A stretch of 64,000 nucleotides of DNA. Source: Pseudomonas sp. SG20056. GTDB taxonomy: Bacteria; Pseudomonadota; Gammaproteobacteria; Pseudomonadales; Pseudomonadaceae. Where the stretch lies: positions 1,302,001 to 1,366,000 of the forward strand of contig NZ_CP134499.1 in NCBI RefSeq assembly GCF_031764535.1. Direction: 5' to 3'. Positions 19,401-28,121 of this stretch are shown piece by piece (the first letter of the stretch is position 1; the number at the start of each line of letters is the position of its first letter). The translations under genes and the position numbers were made by a program. The notes under the pieces were generated by a model. The model ran no database searches. It was not told the DNA's origin and worked only from the letters and a program-made list of their open reading frames with translations.

Positions 19401-19814
19401 ATGCAAATCCAAGTTCACAGCGATAACCACATCGAAGGCAGTGCTCGTCTGGTTGAGTGGGTGAGTGCCAGTGTTGCCAGCAAGCTGGAGCGCTTCGATG
19501 ACGAGTTGACCCGCATCGTTGTCCATCTGCATGACGACAACGGCGCCAAAGCCGGCGCGCACGACAAACGCTGCCAGATCGAAGCACGGCCAAAGGGCCT
19601 GCAACCTATTTCCGTCACCCACAAGGCCGAGTCACTGGAACAGGCCATCGACGGCTCCATCGAAAAACTGCACCACGCCCTTGAGCATCAATTCGGCAAA
19701 CTGCGCAGCAAGCGCGTCACGCCACTGCACGCCGACGAGGCCAGCGATATTCCCGGTCAGGACGCACTGCTGCAAGAGGACTTCCTCGCCGAGGAACGTC
19801 TGCGCGCGGTCTAA
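19401..19814 (+). CDS. HPF/RaiA-family ribosome-associated protein
   Basis: A 137-residue protein beginning MQIQVHSDNHIEGSARLVEWV, with the RaiA-like beta sheet (RIVVHLHDDNG, KRCQIEARPKG, THKAESLEQAIDGSIEKLHHAL). Short form without the long C-terminal dimerisation domain. Such proteins bind the 30S decoding centre and silence ribosomes under stress. ATG at 19401 follows AAGAAGGAAAG. A stem-loop (GTCGCC/GGCGAC) lies in the leader. This is not the copy next to rpoN. Confidence 0.85.
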   Translation: MQIQVHSDNHIEGSARLVEWVSASVASKLERFDDELTRIVVHLHDDNGAKAGAHDKRCQIEARPKGLQPISVTHKAESLEQAIDGSIEKLHHALEHQFGKLRSKRVTPLHADEASDIPGQDALLQEDFLAEERLRAV

Positions 19815-19863
19815 CTAAATCTAAGGGTAGCCGGCCAGGCTGGTTGCCCATCTCCCACTACAC

Positions 19864-19891
19864 GCGCCCCCGCAGGTTTCTGCGGGGGCGC
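19864..19891 (+). terminator. GC-rich hairpin after the RaiA-like gene
   Basis: A 12-bp perfect stem (19864-19875 with 19880-19891) and GTTT loop. The T run after it is weak (GTCGTTTC), so termination is likely but not certain. Confidence 0.6.
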
Positions 19892-20067
19892 TGTCGTTTC
19901 CGGGCCTGGGTTGTGCGCTGCCAGCGGCAACAGCCGGCCTGAGGCGGCAAAGCGCTGCCTCTCTGTTCAAGACTAAATTGGCGCAAAGCCCCGTTTTTAC
20001 TGGTTTGCAGGTGGTTGGCCCATATTCTGCAGAAATGCCTGCCAGCTGACCTATGCAGGGATTCGCC

Positions 20068-20538
20068 ATGACCAGTATTTCCAACAACTCGCCGCTGGCG
20101 AGCTACTTTGCCAACACTGCCAAGTCCAGCAATGCTGGGGCTGCAGGCAGTGGCAGCAGTACGGATAAACCGAGCACCAGCCCAGACCCGCTTGCGGAGA
20201 TTCGCCGCTTTGCCAGCGGCATGGTGGCCAACAGCCGCGGCGGCCTGCTGCGCGCGATGCACGCCGAGAGCAGCGGTGCGAGCAACGCAATTGCCAGTGA
20301 TCGCTTTCGCCCGGTGGCCGAGCCCGACAGCGACACCTCGAAAATTGCCCTGCCGGATGTCGCCGAACTGGACCGCGAAGACGCTGCCAAACTGCTGGCA
20401 CAGGTCAACAAACTGGTCGACGCTGGCCTGGATAAAACCGACAGCTTTGTCGGCTACAACGGCGACCAGCAGACCGACTCGCTGACCACCTACCGCGATT
20501 GGTTGCAGGCTAGAGGTGGCGTCAGCATCTACGTTTAA
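20068..20538 (+). CDS. Hypothetical protein, function unknown
   Basis: A 156-residue protein I do not recognise. It begins MTSISNNSPLASYF, has a Ser/Gly/Ala-rich low-complexity stretch to about residue 40, then helical segments LAEIRRFASGMVANSRGG and VAELDREDAAKLLAQVNKLVDAGLDKTD, and ends QARGGVSIYV. No signal peptide or transmembrane helix. The ATG at 20068 is preferred to 20053 because AGGGAT lies seven bases before it. It has its own promoter region and is followed by non-coding repeat-like DNA. Confidence 0.6.
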   Translation: MTSISNNSPLASYFANTAKSSNAGAAGSGSSTDKPSTSPDPLAEIRRFASGMVANSRGGLLRAMHAESSGASNAIASDRFRPVAEPDSDTSKIALPDVAELDREDAAKLLAQVNKLVDAGLDKTDSFVGYNGDQQTDSLTTYRDWLQARGGVSIYV

Positions 20539-20902
20539 GAAGCCGTCTCGGATCTGCTGCGCATCGGCCCTGCTGCGTTAAGAACAGACTCGGCAAGCCG
20601 CTTGCGGCTAACGCGCTTCAGCGCGGCCCGAAGGGCGAGTGAAACGAGTACTGCTCATTTACACCAGTAAACTCGACTCGGGCATCCTGCTTCGTTCTAC
20701 CTCCTGCATCCATGCAGTTGTCCGCTTCTTCGCCTGTTCTTGCCTTGCATGGCTCTAGCTCGCGAGACCCGAAACAGCTTCTGAGTCTTTTTCATCGCTG
20801 ATCCGGCCTATGCATTGGGCTGGTTTCAGTGCGCGAGGTGCGCCAAGATCAACCGATCACAGTTGTGGGCACGCCGCGTGGGCATGCTCAAGTCGAGGGG
20901 TT
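20539..20902. repeat. Intergenic region with dispersed-repeat-like hairpins
   Basis: No credible gene. It holds AGCCG/CGGCT (20596-20609) and CGCGC/GCGCG (20612-20625) hairpins and a GGCCCGAAGGGCGAGTGAAA stretch whose variants also occur near 34.5 kb. It looks like a degenerate intergenic repeat, with the promoter of the CAP-domain gene at its right end. Confidence 0.4.
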
Positions 20903-21754
20903 ATGGCTAGCAAGGGCTTTATTCGGGCGTTCACTGCCCTGGGGTTGGCGCTGTCGTGCGCTGTGGGTGCGCACGCCGCTGAGGATGCGCAACTGGTCGG
21001 GTTGATCAACAGCTACCGCAGCGAAGTGCAACGCTGCGGCGATCAGGCTTCCGCCGAGCTGCCGCCGCTGACGGCCGATCCGCGTCTGGTGCAGCCGGTA
21101 GGTCGCTCGGGGGATTTGCAGCAGGCGATGAGTGCGGCGGGCTATCCGATGGTTAACGTGCAGGCCATCAGCCTGTCCGGCCCGCGTGATGCGGCAGCGG
21201 CGTTGAAAGTGCTGCAGGAGAGCTTCTGCAAGATCGTGCTCGATCCGCAGTTTGTTGATATCGGCGTTAATCAGCAGGACCGCGAGTGGCGCATTCTGCT
21301 GGCCCGGCCGTTATTGGCGGCGCGCCTGGGCGACTGGCAGGCGGAAGGGCAGAAGTTGCTCGAACAACTCAACGTTGCCCGCAGCACAGCGCGTCAGTGC
21401 GGCAGCCAAGCCTTTGCCGCCGCCGCGCCGCTGGTGTGGAATGCCACCCTGGGCAGCACCGCCGAAGCCCACAGCCGGGCCATGGCCAACGGCAACTTCT
21501 TCGATCACCAGGACCCTGACGGCCGCACCCCCGGTGACCGTGCGGAACTGGCCGGCTACAGCGGCCAGCGCGTAGGTGAAAACATCGCTGCCGGTCTGGA
21601 TAGCGCGAGCAAAGTGCTCGCAGGTTGGTTGGCCAGCCCCGGCCACTGCGCCAACATGATGAACCCGCAGTTCAGCGAACTGGGTGCCGCTTACGCCAAT
21701 GATCCGAAGAGCGACGCGGGGATTTACTGGACGGCGCTGTTTGGCGCGCCGTAA
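20903..21754 (+). CDS. Secreted CAP-domain protein (SCP/PR-1 family)
   Basis: A 283-residue protein with a signal peptide (MASKGFIRAFTALGLALSCAVGAHAAED, cleavage probably after AHA). The N-terminal half is a divergent region with paired Cys. The C-terminal half is a CAP domain: APLVWNATLGSTAEAHSRAMANGNFFDHQDPDGRT with the catalytic-site-like H and E, then GENIAAGLDSASKVLAGWLASPGHCANMMNPQFSELG. The ATG at 20903 is preceded by GAGGGG. CAP proteins act outside the cytoplasm in binding or proteolysis; the role here is unknown. Confidence 0.87.
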   Translation: MASKGFIRAFTALGLALSCAVGAHAAEDAQLVGLINSYRSEVQRCGDQASAELPPLTADPRLVQPVGRSGDLQQAMSAAGYPMVNVQAISLSGPRDAAAALKVLQESFCKIVLDPQFVDIGVNQQDREWRILLARPLLAARLGDWQAEGQKLLEQLNVARSTARQCGSQAFAAAAPLVWNATLGSTAEAHSRAMANGNFFDHQDPDGRTPGDRAELAGYSGQRVGENIAAGLDSASKVLAGWLASPGHCANMMNPQFSELGAAYANDPKSDAGIYWTALFGAP

Positions 21755-21778
21755 TGACAGTAATGCCGCTCAAGTCCG

Positions 21779-22204
21779 TTACTTGATCGGCGGATGAACC
21801 CGACCCCTGGCTGTGGTGCGGGCGGCCAGGTTCATCAGTTGCTGGAATTTCGGGCACTCCAGGTGGTTGTCTGCCGGGCAGGAGGCGGCGTGGCGCAGGC
21901 CGTCGCGGATGGCGCTGAGGCGTTTGATGCTGCGGTCCAGTTCGTCGGCCTTGGCTTGCAGTTGCGCGCGGTCAATCGCTGGCTGGGAGCCTGCGGCGAG
22001 CATGGTGGCGATTTCATCCAGGGAAAATCCTGCTTCACGGCCGAGGGCGATCAGTGCCAGGCGTTGGATTACCGAGTCGCTGAACACGCGCTTGAGGCCG
22101 TTGCGGCCGATGGAGCGGATCAGGCCTTTTTCTTCGTAATAGCGCAGGGTCGACGCGGGTAAACCGGACCAGCGCGAAACTTTGCCGATATCCATCTCTT
22201 TCAT
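21779..22204 (-). CDS. MerR-family regulator, CueR-like CX7C metal loop
   Basis: A 141-residue MerR protein (DIGKVSRWSGLPASTLRYYEEKGLI). The C-terminal loop SCPADNHLECPKF gives Cys-X7-Cys, the spacing of Cu(I)/Au(I)-type MerR regulators, although the rest of the tail is not closely CueR-like. The ATG at 22204 is favoured because GAGG sits six bases upstream; 22195 is also possible. It faces a DUF2938 gene across a SoxR-box-like palindrome and probably controls both. SoxR itself is excluded because the four-Cys iron-sulfur cluster motif is absent. Confidence 0.8.
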   Translation of the reverse strand: MKEMDIGKVSRWSGLPASTLRYYEEKGLIRSIGRNGLKRVFSDSVIQRLALIALGREAGFSLDEIATMLAAGSQPAIDRAQLQAKADELDRSIKRLSAIRDGLRHAASCPADNHLECPKFQQLMNLAARTTARGRVHPPIK

Positions 22205-22210
22205 CCTTGA

Positions 22211-22228
22211 CCTCAAGTTGACTTGAAC
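22211..22228. promoter_or_regulatory. MerR-type palindromic operator in the divergent spacer
   Basis: CCTCAAGTTGACTTGAAC matches the SoxR box CCTCAAGTTAACTTGAGG at 15 of 18 positions. A -35-like TTGACC at 22207-22212 abuts it, as in MerR promoters with long spacers. It overlaps the regulator start region and lies 49 bases before the DUF2938 ATG. Confidence 0.6.
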
Positions 22229-22276
22229 TGGCAGGCTTATGAAAACAGCCTTTCAGACAAAGCAAAAGAGGTGGAT

Positions 22277-22786
22277 ATGAACAGTCAATTGATTCTGCAC
22301 GTGCTCTTGGTCGGCGTGGGCGCAACGCTGCTGATGGATGCCTGGGCGCTGGCGCGGCGGCGCGTGTTCGGCGTTGCCTCGCTGGACTACGCATTGCTCG
22401 GCCGCTGGCTGGGGCATATGCGCCATGGCCGTTTCCAGCATGCGGCCATCGGCAAGGCACAACCCGTGCGTGGCGAGCGGCTGCTGGGCTGGTGCAGCCA
22501 TTACCTGATCGGCGTGGCCTTCGTCGGCCTGTTTGTGCTGTTGGTAGGGCCGCAGTGGTTTTGCCAGCCGACGCTGCTACCGGCGCTGCTGCTGGGTGTT
22601 GTCAGCGTGGCGGCGCCGTTGCTGCTGATGCAGCCGGGGTTCGGCATGGGCCTGGCGGCCTCGCGGATGGCCAATCCCTGGCAGGTCAGATTGCGTGCGC
22701 TGGTCACCCATCTGGTATTCGGCCTGGGTGTGTACCTGGTCAGTTGGGTTGTGGCGCAGCTGCTGGCTTTGCCGCTCTGCCCCTAA
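22277..22786 (+). CDS. DUF2938 membrane protein
   Basis: A 169-residue integral membrane protein with four hydrophobic segments (LILHVLLVGVGATLLMDAWAL, YLIGVAFVGLFVLLVGP, LLPALLLGVVSVAAPLLLM, VTHLVFGLGVYLVSWVVAQLL). The pattern, with ARRRVFG and GFGMGLAASRMANPW, matches DUF2938. ATG at 22277 is chosen over the longer frame, which would run through the operator. Divergent from the MerR gene, so it is the likely regulated product; transport or membrane-protection roles are conceivable. Confidence 0.78.
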   Translation: MNSQLILHVLLVGVGATLLMDAWALARRRVFGVASLDYALLGRWLGHMRHGRFQHAAIGKAQPVRGERLLGWCSHYLIGVAFVGLFVLLVGPQWFCQPTLLPALLLGVVSVAAPLLLMQPGFGMGLAASRMANPWQVRLRALVTHLVFGLGVYLVSWVVAQLLALPLCP

Positions 22787-22796
22787 GGCCGGCTGC

Positions 22797-23378
22797 TTAG
22801 CCCAACACTCGCGCCAGATGCTGCTCGTAGCGGGCGATATCGGCCTCGATGGCGGGGCGCTTCATCACGTCGACGCAGAGGAAGGTCGGCAGAGCGCTCA
22901 TGCCGAGAAACTGATTGGCCTTGTGGAAGGGCAGGTACACGGCGTCCACGCCCTTGCCTGCAAAGAAATCAGTCGGGTCATCAAAGGCTTGCTGCGGCGC
23001 GTTCCAGGTCAGCGACAGCATGTACTGCTTGCCCTGGATCAGGCCGCCGCTGCCGTATTTCTGTGAGGCGTCCGAGCGAGTGCGGCCGTCGCTGGCGTAG
23101 AGGCTGCCGTGGCCTTCGGTAAACACCTCGTCGATGTACTTTTTTACCGTCCAGGGCGCACCCATCCACCAGCCGGGCATCTGGTAGATGATCACGTCAG
23201 CCCAGAGGAATTTCTGCACTTCCTCGGCGACGTCGTAGCCGCTGTCGATGTGGGTGTGCTTGAGGTCGAAGCCGGCGCGGTCGAGAAAGGCCAGCGCGGT
23301 GTCGTGCAGGGTGGTGTTGTAGCGGCCGTCGGAGTGGGCGAACTGTTTGCCGCCGTTGATTAGCAAGATCTTCTTCAT
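22797..23378 (-). CDS. mdaB: NAD(P)H:quinone oxidoreductase MdaB
   Basis: A 193-residue flavoprotein. The N-terminal KKILLINGGKQFAHSDGRYN and central QMPGWWMGAPWTVKKYIDEVFTEGHG with FAD/quinone-site residues are typical of MdaB. It performs two-electron reduction of quinones, preventing semiquinone redox cycling. It converges with the DUF2938 gene. Confidence 0.9.
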   Translation of the reverse strand: MKKILLINGGKQFAHSDGRYNTTLHDTALAFLDRAGFDLKHTHIDSGYDVAEEVQKFLWADVIIYQMPGWWMGAPWTVKKYIDEVFTEGHGSLYASDGRTRSDASQKYGSGGLIQGKQYMLSLTWNAPQQAFDDPTDFFAGKGVDAVYLPFHKANQFLGMSALPTFLCVDVMKRPAIEADIARYEQHLARVLG

Positions 23379-23530
23379 GGCATGGGCCTCGGGAAATTGA
23401 TAGCGGCATGCTAGGGCGCGCGGACGGGTAGAAACAGCCGTTGGCGCGCAAATTATATGTGACTAAAAAGCATGAATTGGCTGGTTTTTCTTGTTGTAGG
23501 GTAAATGGCCCACACTGCCAGGAGCCAAAA

Positions 23531-23836
23531 ATGGCTGACCAATACGGATTTATCCTGCACGCCCACACCCGTCCGGAAAAAGCCGCCGAGTTCGAGGCGC
23601 TGTTCCGCGCCTATGTCGGGCCCAGTCGCGCCGAGGCCGGCTGTATCGCCTATCACATGCTGCGTGATCGCCAGGACCCGACACTGTTTATCTTCTACGA
23701 GGTTTGGCAGTCACGGGAGCACCTGGCCATCCACAGTGCCTTGCCGCATATGCGCCAGTTCCATGAGCGGCGCATGGAGTACCTGCGCAGTGATTTCGAG
23801 ATTCGCGAGATCGAGATGCTTAGCCCGGCGAGCTGA
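23531..23836 (+). CDS. Antibiotic biosynthesis monooxygenase (ABM) domain protein
   Basis: A 101-residue ABM-fold protein (FILHAHTRPEKAAEFEALFRAYVGPSRAEAGCIAYHM, then FIFYEVWQSREHLAIH). Family members are YgiN-like quinol monooxygenases. YgiN and MdaB act together in quinone redox cycling in E. coli, and this gene lies divergent from mdaB, which supports a YgiN-like role. ATG at 23531 follows AGGAG. Confidence 0.85.
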   Translation: MADQYGFILHAHTRPEKAAEFEALFRAYVGPSRAEAGCIAYHMLRDRQDPTLFIFYEVWQSREHLAIHSALPHMRQFHERRMEYLRSDFEIREIEMLSPAS

Positions 23837-23934
23837 CGGCGCGCGTCTGTATGGCTGTTGGCGTGCGTGTCTGTGTCTATGCCACGGCGGCTGCCGAGTC
23901 GAGAATGGCCGGACTCCATCGCGCAGGCCAGGCC

Positions 23935-24534
23935 ATGCATATCGCCATTCTCACTTTTGACGGCTTCAACGAGCTGGATTCGCTGATTGCCCTGGGCATT
24001 CTCAACCGCATCAAACAGCCAGGCTGGCGTGTCTCGCTGGCGGCACCGAGCGAGACGGTGACCTCGATGAACGGCGTGAAGCTGCATCGCCAGGCGCGGC
24101 TGGATGAGATCGAATCATTCGACGCGGTGCTGGTCGGCAGCGGTATCAAGACCCGCGAGATTGCTCAGGACGCAGACGTGATGCAGTGGCTGGCGCGACT
24201 CGACCCTGCGCGTCAGCTGATCAGCGCGCAGTGTTCCGGCACGTTGCTGCTGGCCAAGGCCGGTTGGTTGGCAGGCATTCCTGGCTGCACCGACCTCACG
24301 ACCAAGCCCTGGGTGCAGGAAGCTGGCATTGAGGTGCTGGAACAACCCTTCTTTGCTCGCGGTAACCTGGCCACTGCCGGCGGTTGCCTGGCCTCGCTCT
24401 ATCTCGCCGCCTGGACCCTGGCGCGCCTGGTTGGGCGTGATGCGGCGGCCGAGGCGCTGCACTATGTGGCGCCGGTCGGGGAGAAGGAGGCGTATGTGGC
24501 ACGGGCGCTCGGCAATATCGAGGCTTATCTGTAG
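23935..24534 (+). CDS. DJ-1/PfpI family protein
   Basis: A 199-residue class I glutaminase-like protein. HIAILTFDGFNELDSLIAL opens the fold, and the nucleophile elbow is LISAQCSGTLLLAKAG with Cys at the expected place. GGCLASLYLAAWTLARLVG is the typical late helix. ATG at 23935 avoids a non-homologous N-terminal extension. Could be an isonitrile hydratase-like or deglycase-like protein. Confidence 0.82.
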   Translation: MHIAILTFDGFNELDSLIALGILNRIKQPGWRVSLAAPSETVTSMNGVKLHRQARLDEIESFDAVLVGSGIKTREIAQDADVMQWLARLDPARQLISAQCSGTLLLAKAGWLAGIPGCTDLTTKPWVQEAGIEVLEQPFFARGNLATAGGCLASLYLAAWTLARLVGRDAAAEALHYVAPVGEKEAYVARALGNIEAYL

Positions 24535-24586
24535 GCGCGGCTTATGGCAGTGAAGGGCGGTTATCCGTTACGAGAACCGCCAAGGC

Positions 24587-25921
24587 TTATTTCAGCGGTT
24601 TTTCGACCACTACATAACGCTTGCCGCCGCTGCGTTTGGCCACGTACATGGCTTCATCCGCCTGCTGCACCAGCTGCAGCTCGCTCTGGCCGTGGTCGGG
24701 GTGCACGGCGATGCCCAGGCTGGGCGCACTGATCAAGTGGTGCCCATCCAGCAGGTAAGGCGCGCTGAGGGTGGCAATAATCTTCTCGGCCACCAGCGTG
24801 GCATCCTCCTGACGGCCGATGTTGTCGACGATCACCGCGAACTCGTCGCCGCCCAAGCGGCCCACCGTATCGGATTCACGCACGCACTGGCGCAGGCGTC
24901 GCGCGACCTCTTGCAGCAGCAGGTCGCCTGCGCTGTGGCCATAGGTGTCGTTGACCTGCTTGAAGTTATCCATATCGAGATACAGCACCGCCAGGCGCAG
25001 ACTGTCGCGTTTGGCCCGCTGCAATGCACTGCGTAAGCGGTCGAGAAACAGCGAGCGGTTGGACAGTTCGGTCAGCGGGTCATACTGGGCGAGAAACTCC
25101 AGGCGCGAGTGCGTGCGCTTACGCTCAATCGCCGCCGCTACCTGGCTCGCTACGAACTGCAGCAGCTCCTGGTCCTGTTCGTTGTAGCGCACGCTGGCGT
25201 TGTGGTTCTGCAGCACCAGTGCGCCGAGGGTCTGGCTGCCTGAAATCAGCGGCACACCCAGCCAGTCAGCATGCGTAGCCGTTGCAGTGCCCTGCGGGGC
25301 TGTTTCAGGGCTTAACAGCAGGGCGCGGCCCGTGCGAATGACCTCGGCGCAGAAATCCCGGGTGGCTACTGGTGTGTCATCCGGCGTGAGCGGGTAGGCA
25401 ACGCTGAGCTGGTCACTCGCAGCATCGTGTAGCGCTACGCAGAAATGTTGGGCGGGCAATAATTGTGCGACCACCTCATGCACCTGCTCGTAGAGCCTGT
25501 GCAGGTCGCCAACCGCGTGGGCCGCGTCCGATACCGCATACAACGCCGCCTGCACGGCTTCGGCCCGCTTGCGCCGGGTGATATCGCGCGCCACGCCGAC
25601 CCGCACCTGCTCGGCCTCAAGCCACTGGGCAGACCACATGATGTGCACGATATGGCCGTCTTTATGGATATAGCGGTTTTCATGGTCTGACGAGGGTTGG
25701 CCCGAATTGATGCTTTTTACCAGTGCTCGGCTGGCCGCGCGGTCGTCCGGGTGCATCAGTTCAAAGGCGGTGCGGCCAATCATTTCGTCAGGCCGGTAGC
25801 CGAAAACCTGTTCGCTGGCCGCGCTGACAGACAGAAAGCGGCCGTCCTTATCCACCACGCAGACAACGTCCAGCAGCAGATCCAGTAGTTTGTCGTGGGG
25901 CAGGTGCGGGTTTGACGTCAT
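24587..25921 (-). CDS. PAS-GAF-GGDEF diguanylate cyclase
   Basis: A 444-residue sensor enzyme without membrane segments. PAS domain about residues 10-120, GAF about 130-270, GGDEF about 280-440. The active site GGDEF is intact and preceded by RESD five residues earlier, an RxxD inhibitory site, so product feedback is likely. It makes c-di-GMP from two GTP. No EAL domain is present. Sits alone between the DJ-1 gene and the NUDIX gene. Confidence 0.93.
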   Translation of the reverse strand: MTSNPHLPHDKLLDLLLDVVCVVDKDGRFLSVSAASEQVFGYRPDEMIGRTAFELMHPDDRAASRALVKSINSGQPSSDHENRYIHKDGHIVHIMWSAQWLEAEQVRVGVARDITRRKRAEAVQAALYAVSDAAHAVGDLHRLYEQVHEVVAQLLPAQHFCVALHDAASDQLSVAYPLTPDDTPVATRDFCAEVIRTGRALLLSPETAPQGTATATHADWLGVPLISGSQTLGALVLQNHNASVRYNEQDQELLQFVASQVAAAIERKRTHSRLEFLAQYDPLTELSNRSLFLDRLRSALQRAKRDSLRLAVLYLDMDNFKQVNDTYGHSAGDLLLQEVARRLRQCVRESDTVGRLGGDEFAVIVDNIGRQEDATLVAEKIIATLSAPYLLDGHHLISAPSLGIAVHPDHGQSELQLVQQADEAMYVAKRSGGKRYVVVEKPLK

Positions 25922-26002
25922 GGCCGTGAATATACTGTCCTGTCTGCGCGGTTCGCTAGCGCTATGGTAGCGCCCTGCATGCGAGTCGGCCTGAGTCCGC
26001 AG

Positions 26003-26440
26003 TCATTCATGGCAGCAATCGGTATCAACCGGTTGAGCGGGTTGAGTCGCCGGCCATAGCAGTGGCAGCAGATGCTCGCGCAGCAGCGGCGCCAGGTTGG
26101 CCGGTGGCACCTCGTCCTGTGCGAGCCAGCGCAGCTCTTCCAGTTCGGCGGCGGCGCTGACGCTGTGCGGTAGACGGGCCTGAAACACGCTGGCGTCGAT
26201 CCAGGTATCCGCCTCGTTGGCTGCAGCCGCGCGGAACTGGCCGAGCGGCTGCAGGGCGCTGGCTGGTAGGCTGAGGTTGAGCTCTTCGGCCAGCTCGCGG
26301 GTCAGCGCGCTGATGGCGTTCTCACCCGGCTCGGCCTTGCCGCCGGGCAGCATAAAGGCCTGGGTGTTGCGTTTGCGCACCAGCAGCAGGCGACCGGTAT
26401 CGTCGAGCAGGCAGGCGGCGGAAATAGTCAGAATGGTCAA
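26003..26440 (-). CDS. NUDIX hydrolase
   Basis: A 145-residue NUDIX protein. The box reads GGKAEPGENAISALTRELAEEL, matching Gx5Ex7REUxEE. Substrate not predictable; it may clean oxidised or non-canonical nucleotides. Ends in a short Cys/His tail (DTDCCHE). Followed upstream by a GNAT gene on the same strand, 63 nt away. Confidence 0.9.
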   Translation of the reverse strand: MTILTISAACLLDDTGRLLLVRKRNTQAFMLPGGKAEPGENAISALTRELAEELNLSLPASALQPLGQFRAAAANEADTWIDASVFQARLPHSVSAAAELEELRWLAQDEVPPANLAPLLREHLLPLLWPATQPAQPVDTDCCHE

Positions 26441-26503
26441 TGGCGTTTCGCTTGTATGTGGCGCGCTCAGCGCGGTTTCTCTGTGGCGGCTGTCATGCTG
26501 CGC

Positions 26504-27190
26504 TCAATGCACGATCAACCGTTCGCGTACCAGCGCCTGCGCTTGCTGAGCCATCTGGTCGAGCAGGCGGTCGCGCTGCTTCTCGGCGTCGCTCATGGCC
26601 CGCTTGCCGTGCTGTTTGAGCAGGTAGGCGTGAATCTGCCGGACTTCCGTGGACTGGAAGATCGGCGCCAGGTCCTGCACCGCCAACATGCCGTTCGCGC
26701 TGTAGTCACGGGTGCTCATCAGCACTTGCGGCCCGCGCGCGGCCAGTACCTGAAAGCCCATGGCCTCGAAGATGGCGACCTTGCCGGCCACGCAGGCCAG
26801 TTCGGCGTGCGGATGGCGGTTGATCATCTGTTGCAGCATGGCGCGGGCAATCCCGTGACGGCGCTGGCTGGCCTGTACAGCCATATAGGCCAAAGTGCAG
26901 GCATCGGGAGCATCCTGGGCCGGCAGGTACAGGGCAAAGCCCAGCACCTGGGACGGGTCCTGATCACTCAGGGCGAGGATCAACCGTGCGCTGCTTGGCA
27001 GCTCACTGTCCATGGCGCGCAGGTACAGGTGCATCTCGTAGCCGATCACATACTGGTACAGCTGATACAGCGGGTTGCTCGGCGTCAGCGACACCGGGCT
27101 GATGTCGCTGAGGTAGTCCACCACCATCTGCAGCACCTGGCTGTTCAGCGATTCGGGTGGCGGGCTATCCAGGTGTACAAGGGTGAACAT
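26504..27190 (-). CDS. GNAT-family N-acetyltransferase
   Basis: A 228-residue protein with a GNAT core: VLGFALYLPA strand, CTLAYMAVQASQRRHGIARAMLQQMI containing the acetyl-CoA pyrophosphate loop (QRRHGIA), and VAIFEAMGFQVL. The extra N-terminal 60 residues and the C-terminal helix (AEKQRDRLLDQMAQQAQALVRERL) are unassigned. Divergent from the methyltransferase gene at 27378. Confidence 0.82.
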   Translation of the reverse strand: MFTLVHLDSPPPESLNSQVLQMVVDYLSDISPVSLTPSNPLYQLYQYVIGYEMHLYLRAMDSELPSSARLILALSDQDPSQVLGFALYLPAQDAPDACTLAYMAVQASQRRHGIARAMLQQMINRHPHAELACVAGKVAIFEAMGFQVLAARGPQVLMSTRDYSANGMLAVQDLAPIFQSTEVRQIHAYLLKQHGKRAMSDAEKQRDRLLDQMAQQAQALVRERLIVH

Positions 27191-27377
27191 CGTCAGTCTG
27201 GCTCCGGGGCGTGCGCGCTTGTGCGGTCGGCGAGGGCAGCATTGTAGCGTCCCCGGCTGGGCGTGCTGGCATCGATATGCGGGTTGTTGCGTGCATCGGG
27301 CAGACGCTGAACGGCGCTGGCCTGGCTTGGGCTATGATGCGCGCCCGCGCAAGCCGCCCGCTGATCATCAGGTCACC

Positions 27378-28121
27378 ATGTCCGTTAATGCCCTCTACAG
27401 CGACCTGTCTGACTATTACGACCTGATGTGCGTCGATATCGACTACCAGGCGCAAAGCCACTGCATCCACCGGTTGCAGCAGCTGTTCGGCAACGCCGGC
27501 AGCCGCCACCTCGACCTGGCCTGCGGGACGGGGCCGCATGTGCAGCACTTTATCGCGGCCGGCTACACCAGCAGCGGCCTCGACATTAACCAGCCGATGC
27601 TGGACAAAGCCGCCATACGCTGCCCGCAAGCGCACTTCGCCTTGCAGGACATGTGCGGCTTTACCGTGAGCGAGCCGCTGGACCTGATCACCTGCTTTCT
27701 CTATTCCATTCACTACAGCGGCGGCATCGAACGGCTGAAAGCCTGTATCGCCAGCGCCCATGCTGCGCTCGCAGTCGACGGCCTGTTCTGCTTCAACGTG
27801 GTCGATAAGGGCAAAATCGACAACAGCCTGTTTACCGCGCACAGCGCCCACTACGCGGACGGTCAGTTCACCTTCAGTTCCGGCTGGCATTACATCGGCG
27901 AGGGCGAGACGCAGATGTTGCGGCTGCAGATTGAAAAAACCACAGCCGAGCACACCCAGGTGTGGCACGACGAGCACCCGATGGTCGCGGTGGGCTTTAT
28001 TGAGCTGCAGGCGTTGTTGCAGCCGTACTTTGCGGTGCATGTGTTTGAGCATGACTACCAGAAACTTATCCCGTGGGATGGGCTGTCGGGGAATGCGATT
28101 TTTGCCTGCGTAAAGATTTAG
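27378..28121 (+). CDS. Class I SAM-dependent methyltransferase
   Basis: A 247-residue methyltransferase. Motif I is HLDLACGTGPHVQHFI, followed by GLDINQPMLDKA and FALQDMCGF, then DLITCFLYSIHYSG. The ATG at 27378 precedes MSVNALYSDLSDYYDLMC, the usual N-terminus. Substrate unknown. Confidence 0.88.
   Translation: MSVNALYSDLSDYYDLMCVDIDYQAQSHCIHRLQQLFGNAGSRHLDLACGTGPHVQHFIAAGYTSSGLDINQPMLDKAAIRCPQAHFALQDMCGFTVSEPLDLITCFLYSIHYSGGIERLKACIASAHAALAVDGLFCFNVVDKGKIDNSLFTAHSAHYADGQFTFSSGWHYIGEGETQMLRLQIEKTTAEHTQVWHDEHPMVAVGFIELQALLQPYFAVHVFEHDYQKLIPWDGLSGNAIFACVKI

Noticed and set aside
21779..22204. SoxR
   Set aside because: The operator resembles a SoxR box, but the protein has only a Cys-X7-Cys pair and not the four-Cys iron-sulfur motif.
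27175..27180. Single TGTACA sites elsewhere, for example at 27175 and about 33578
   Set aside because: They are isolated, one half-site each, so they are not counted as LitR operators.
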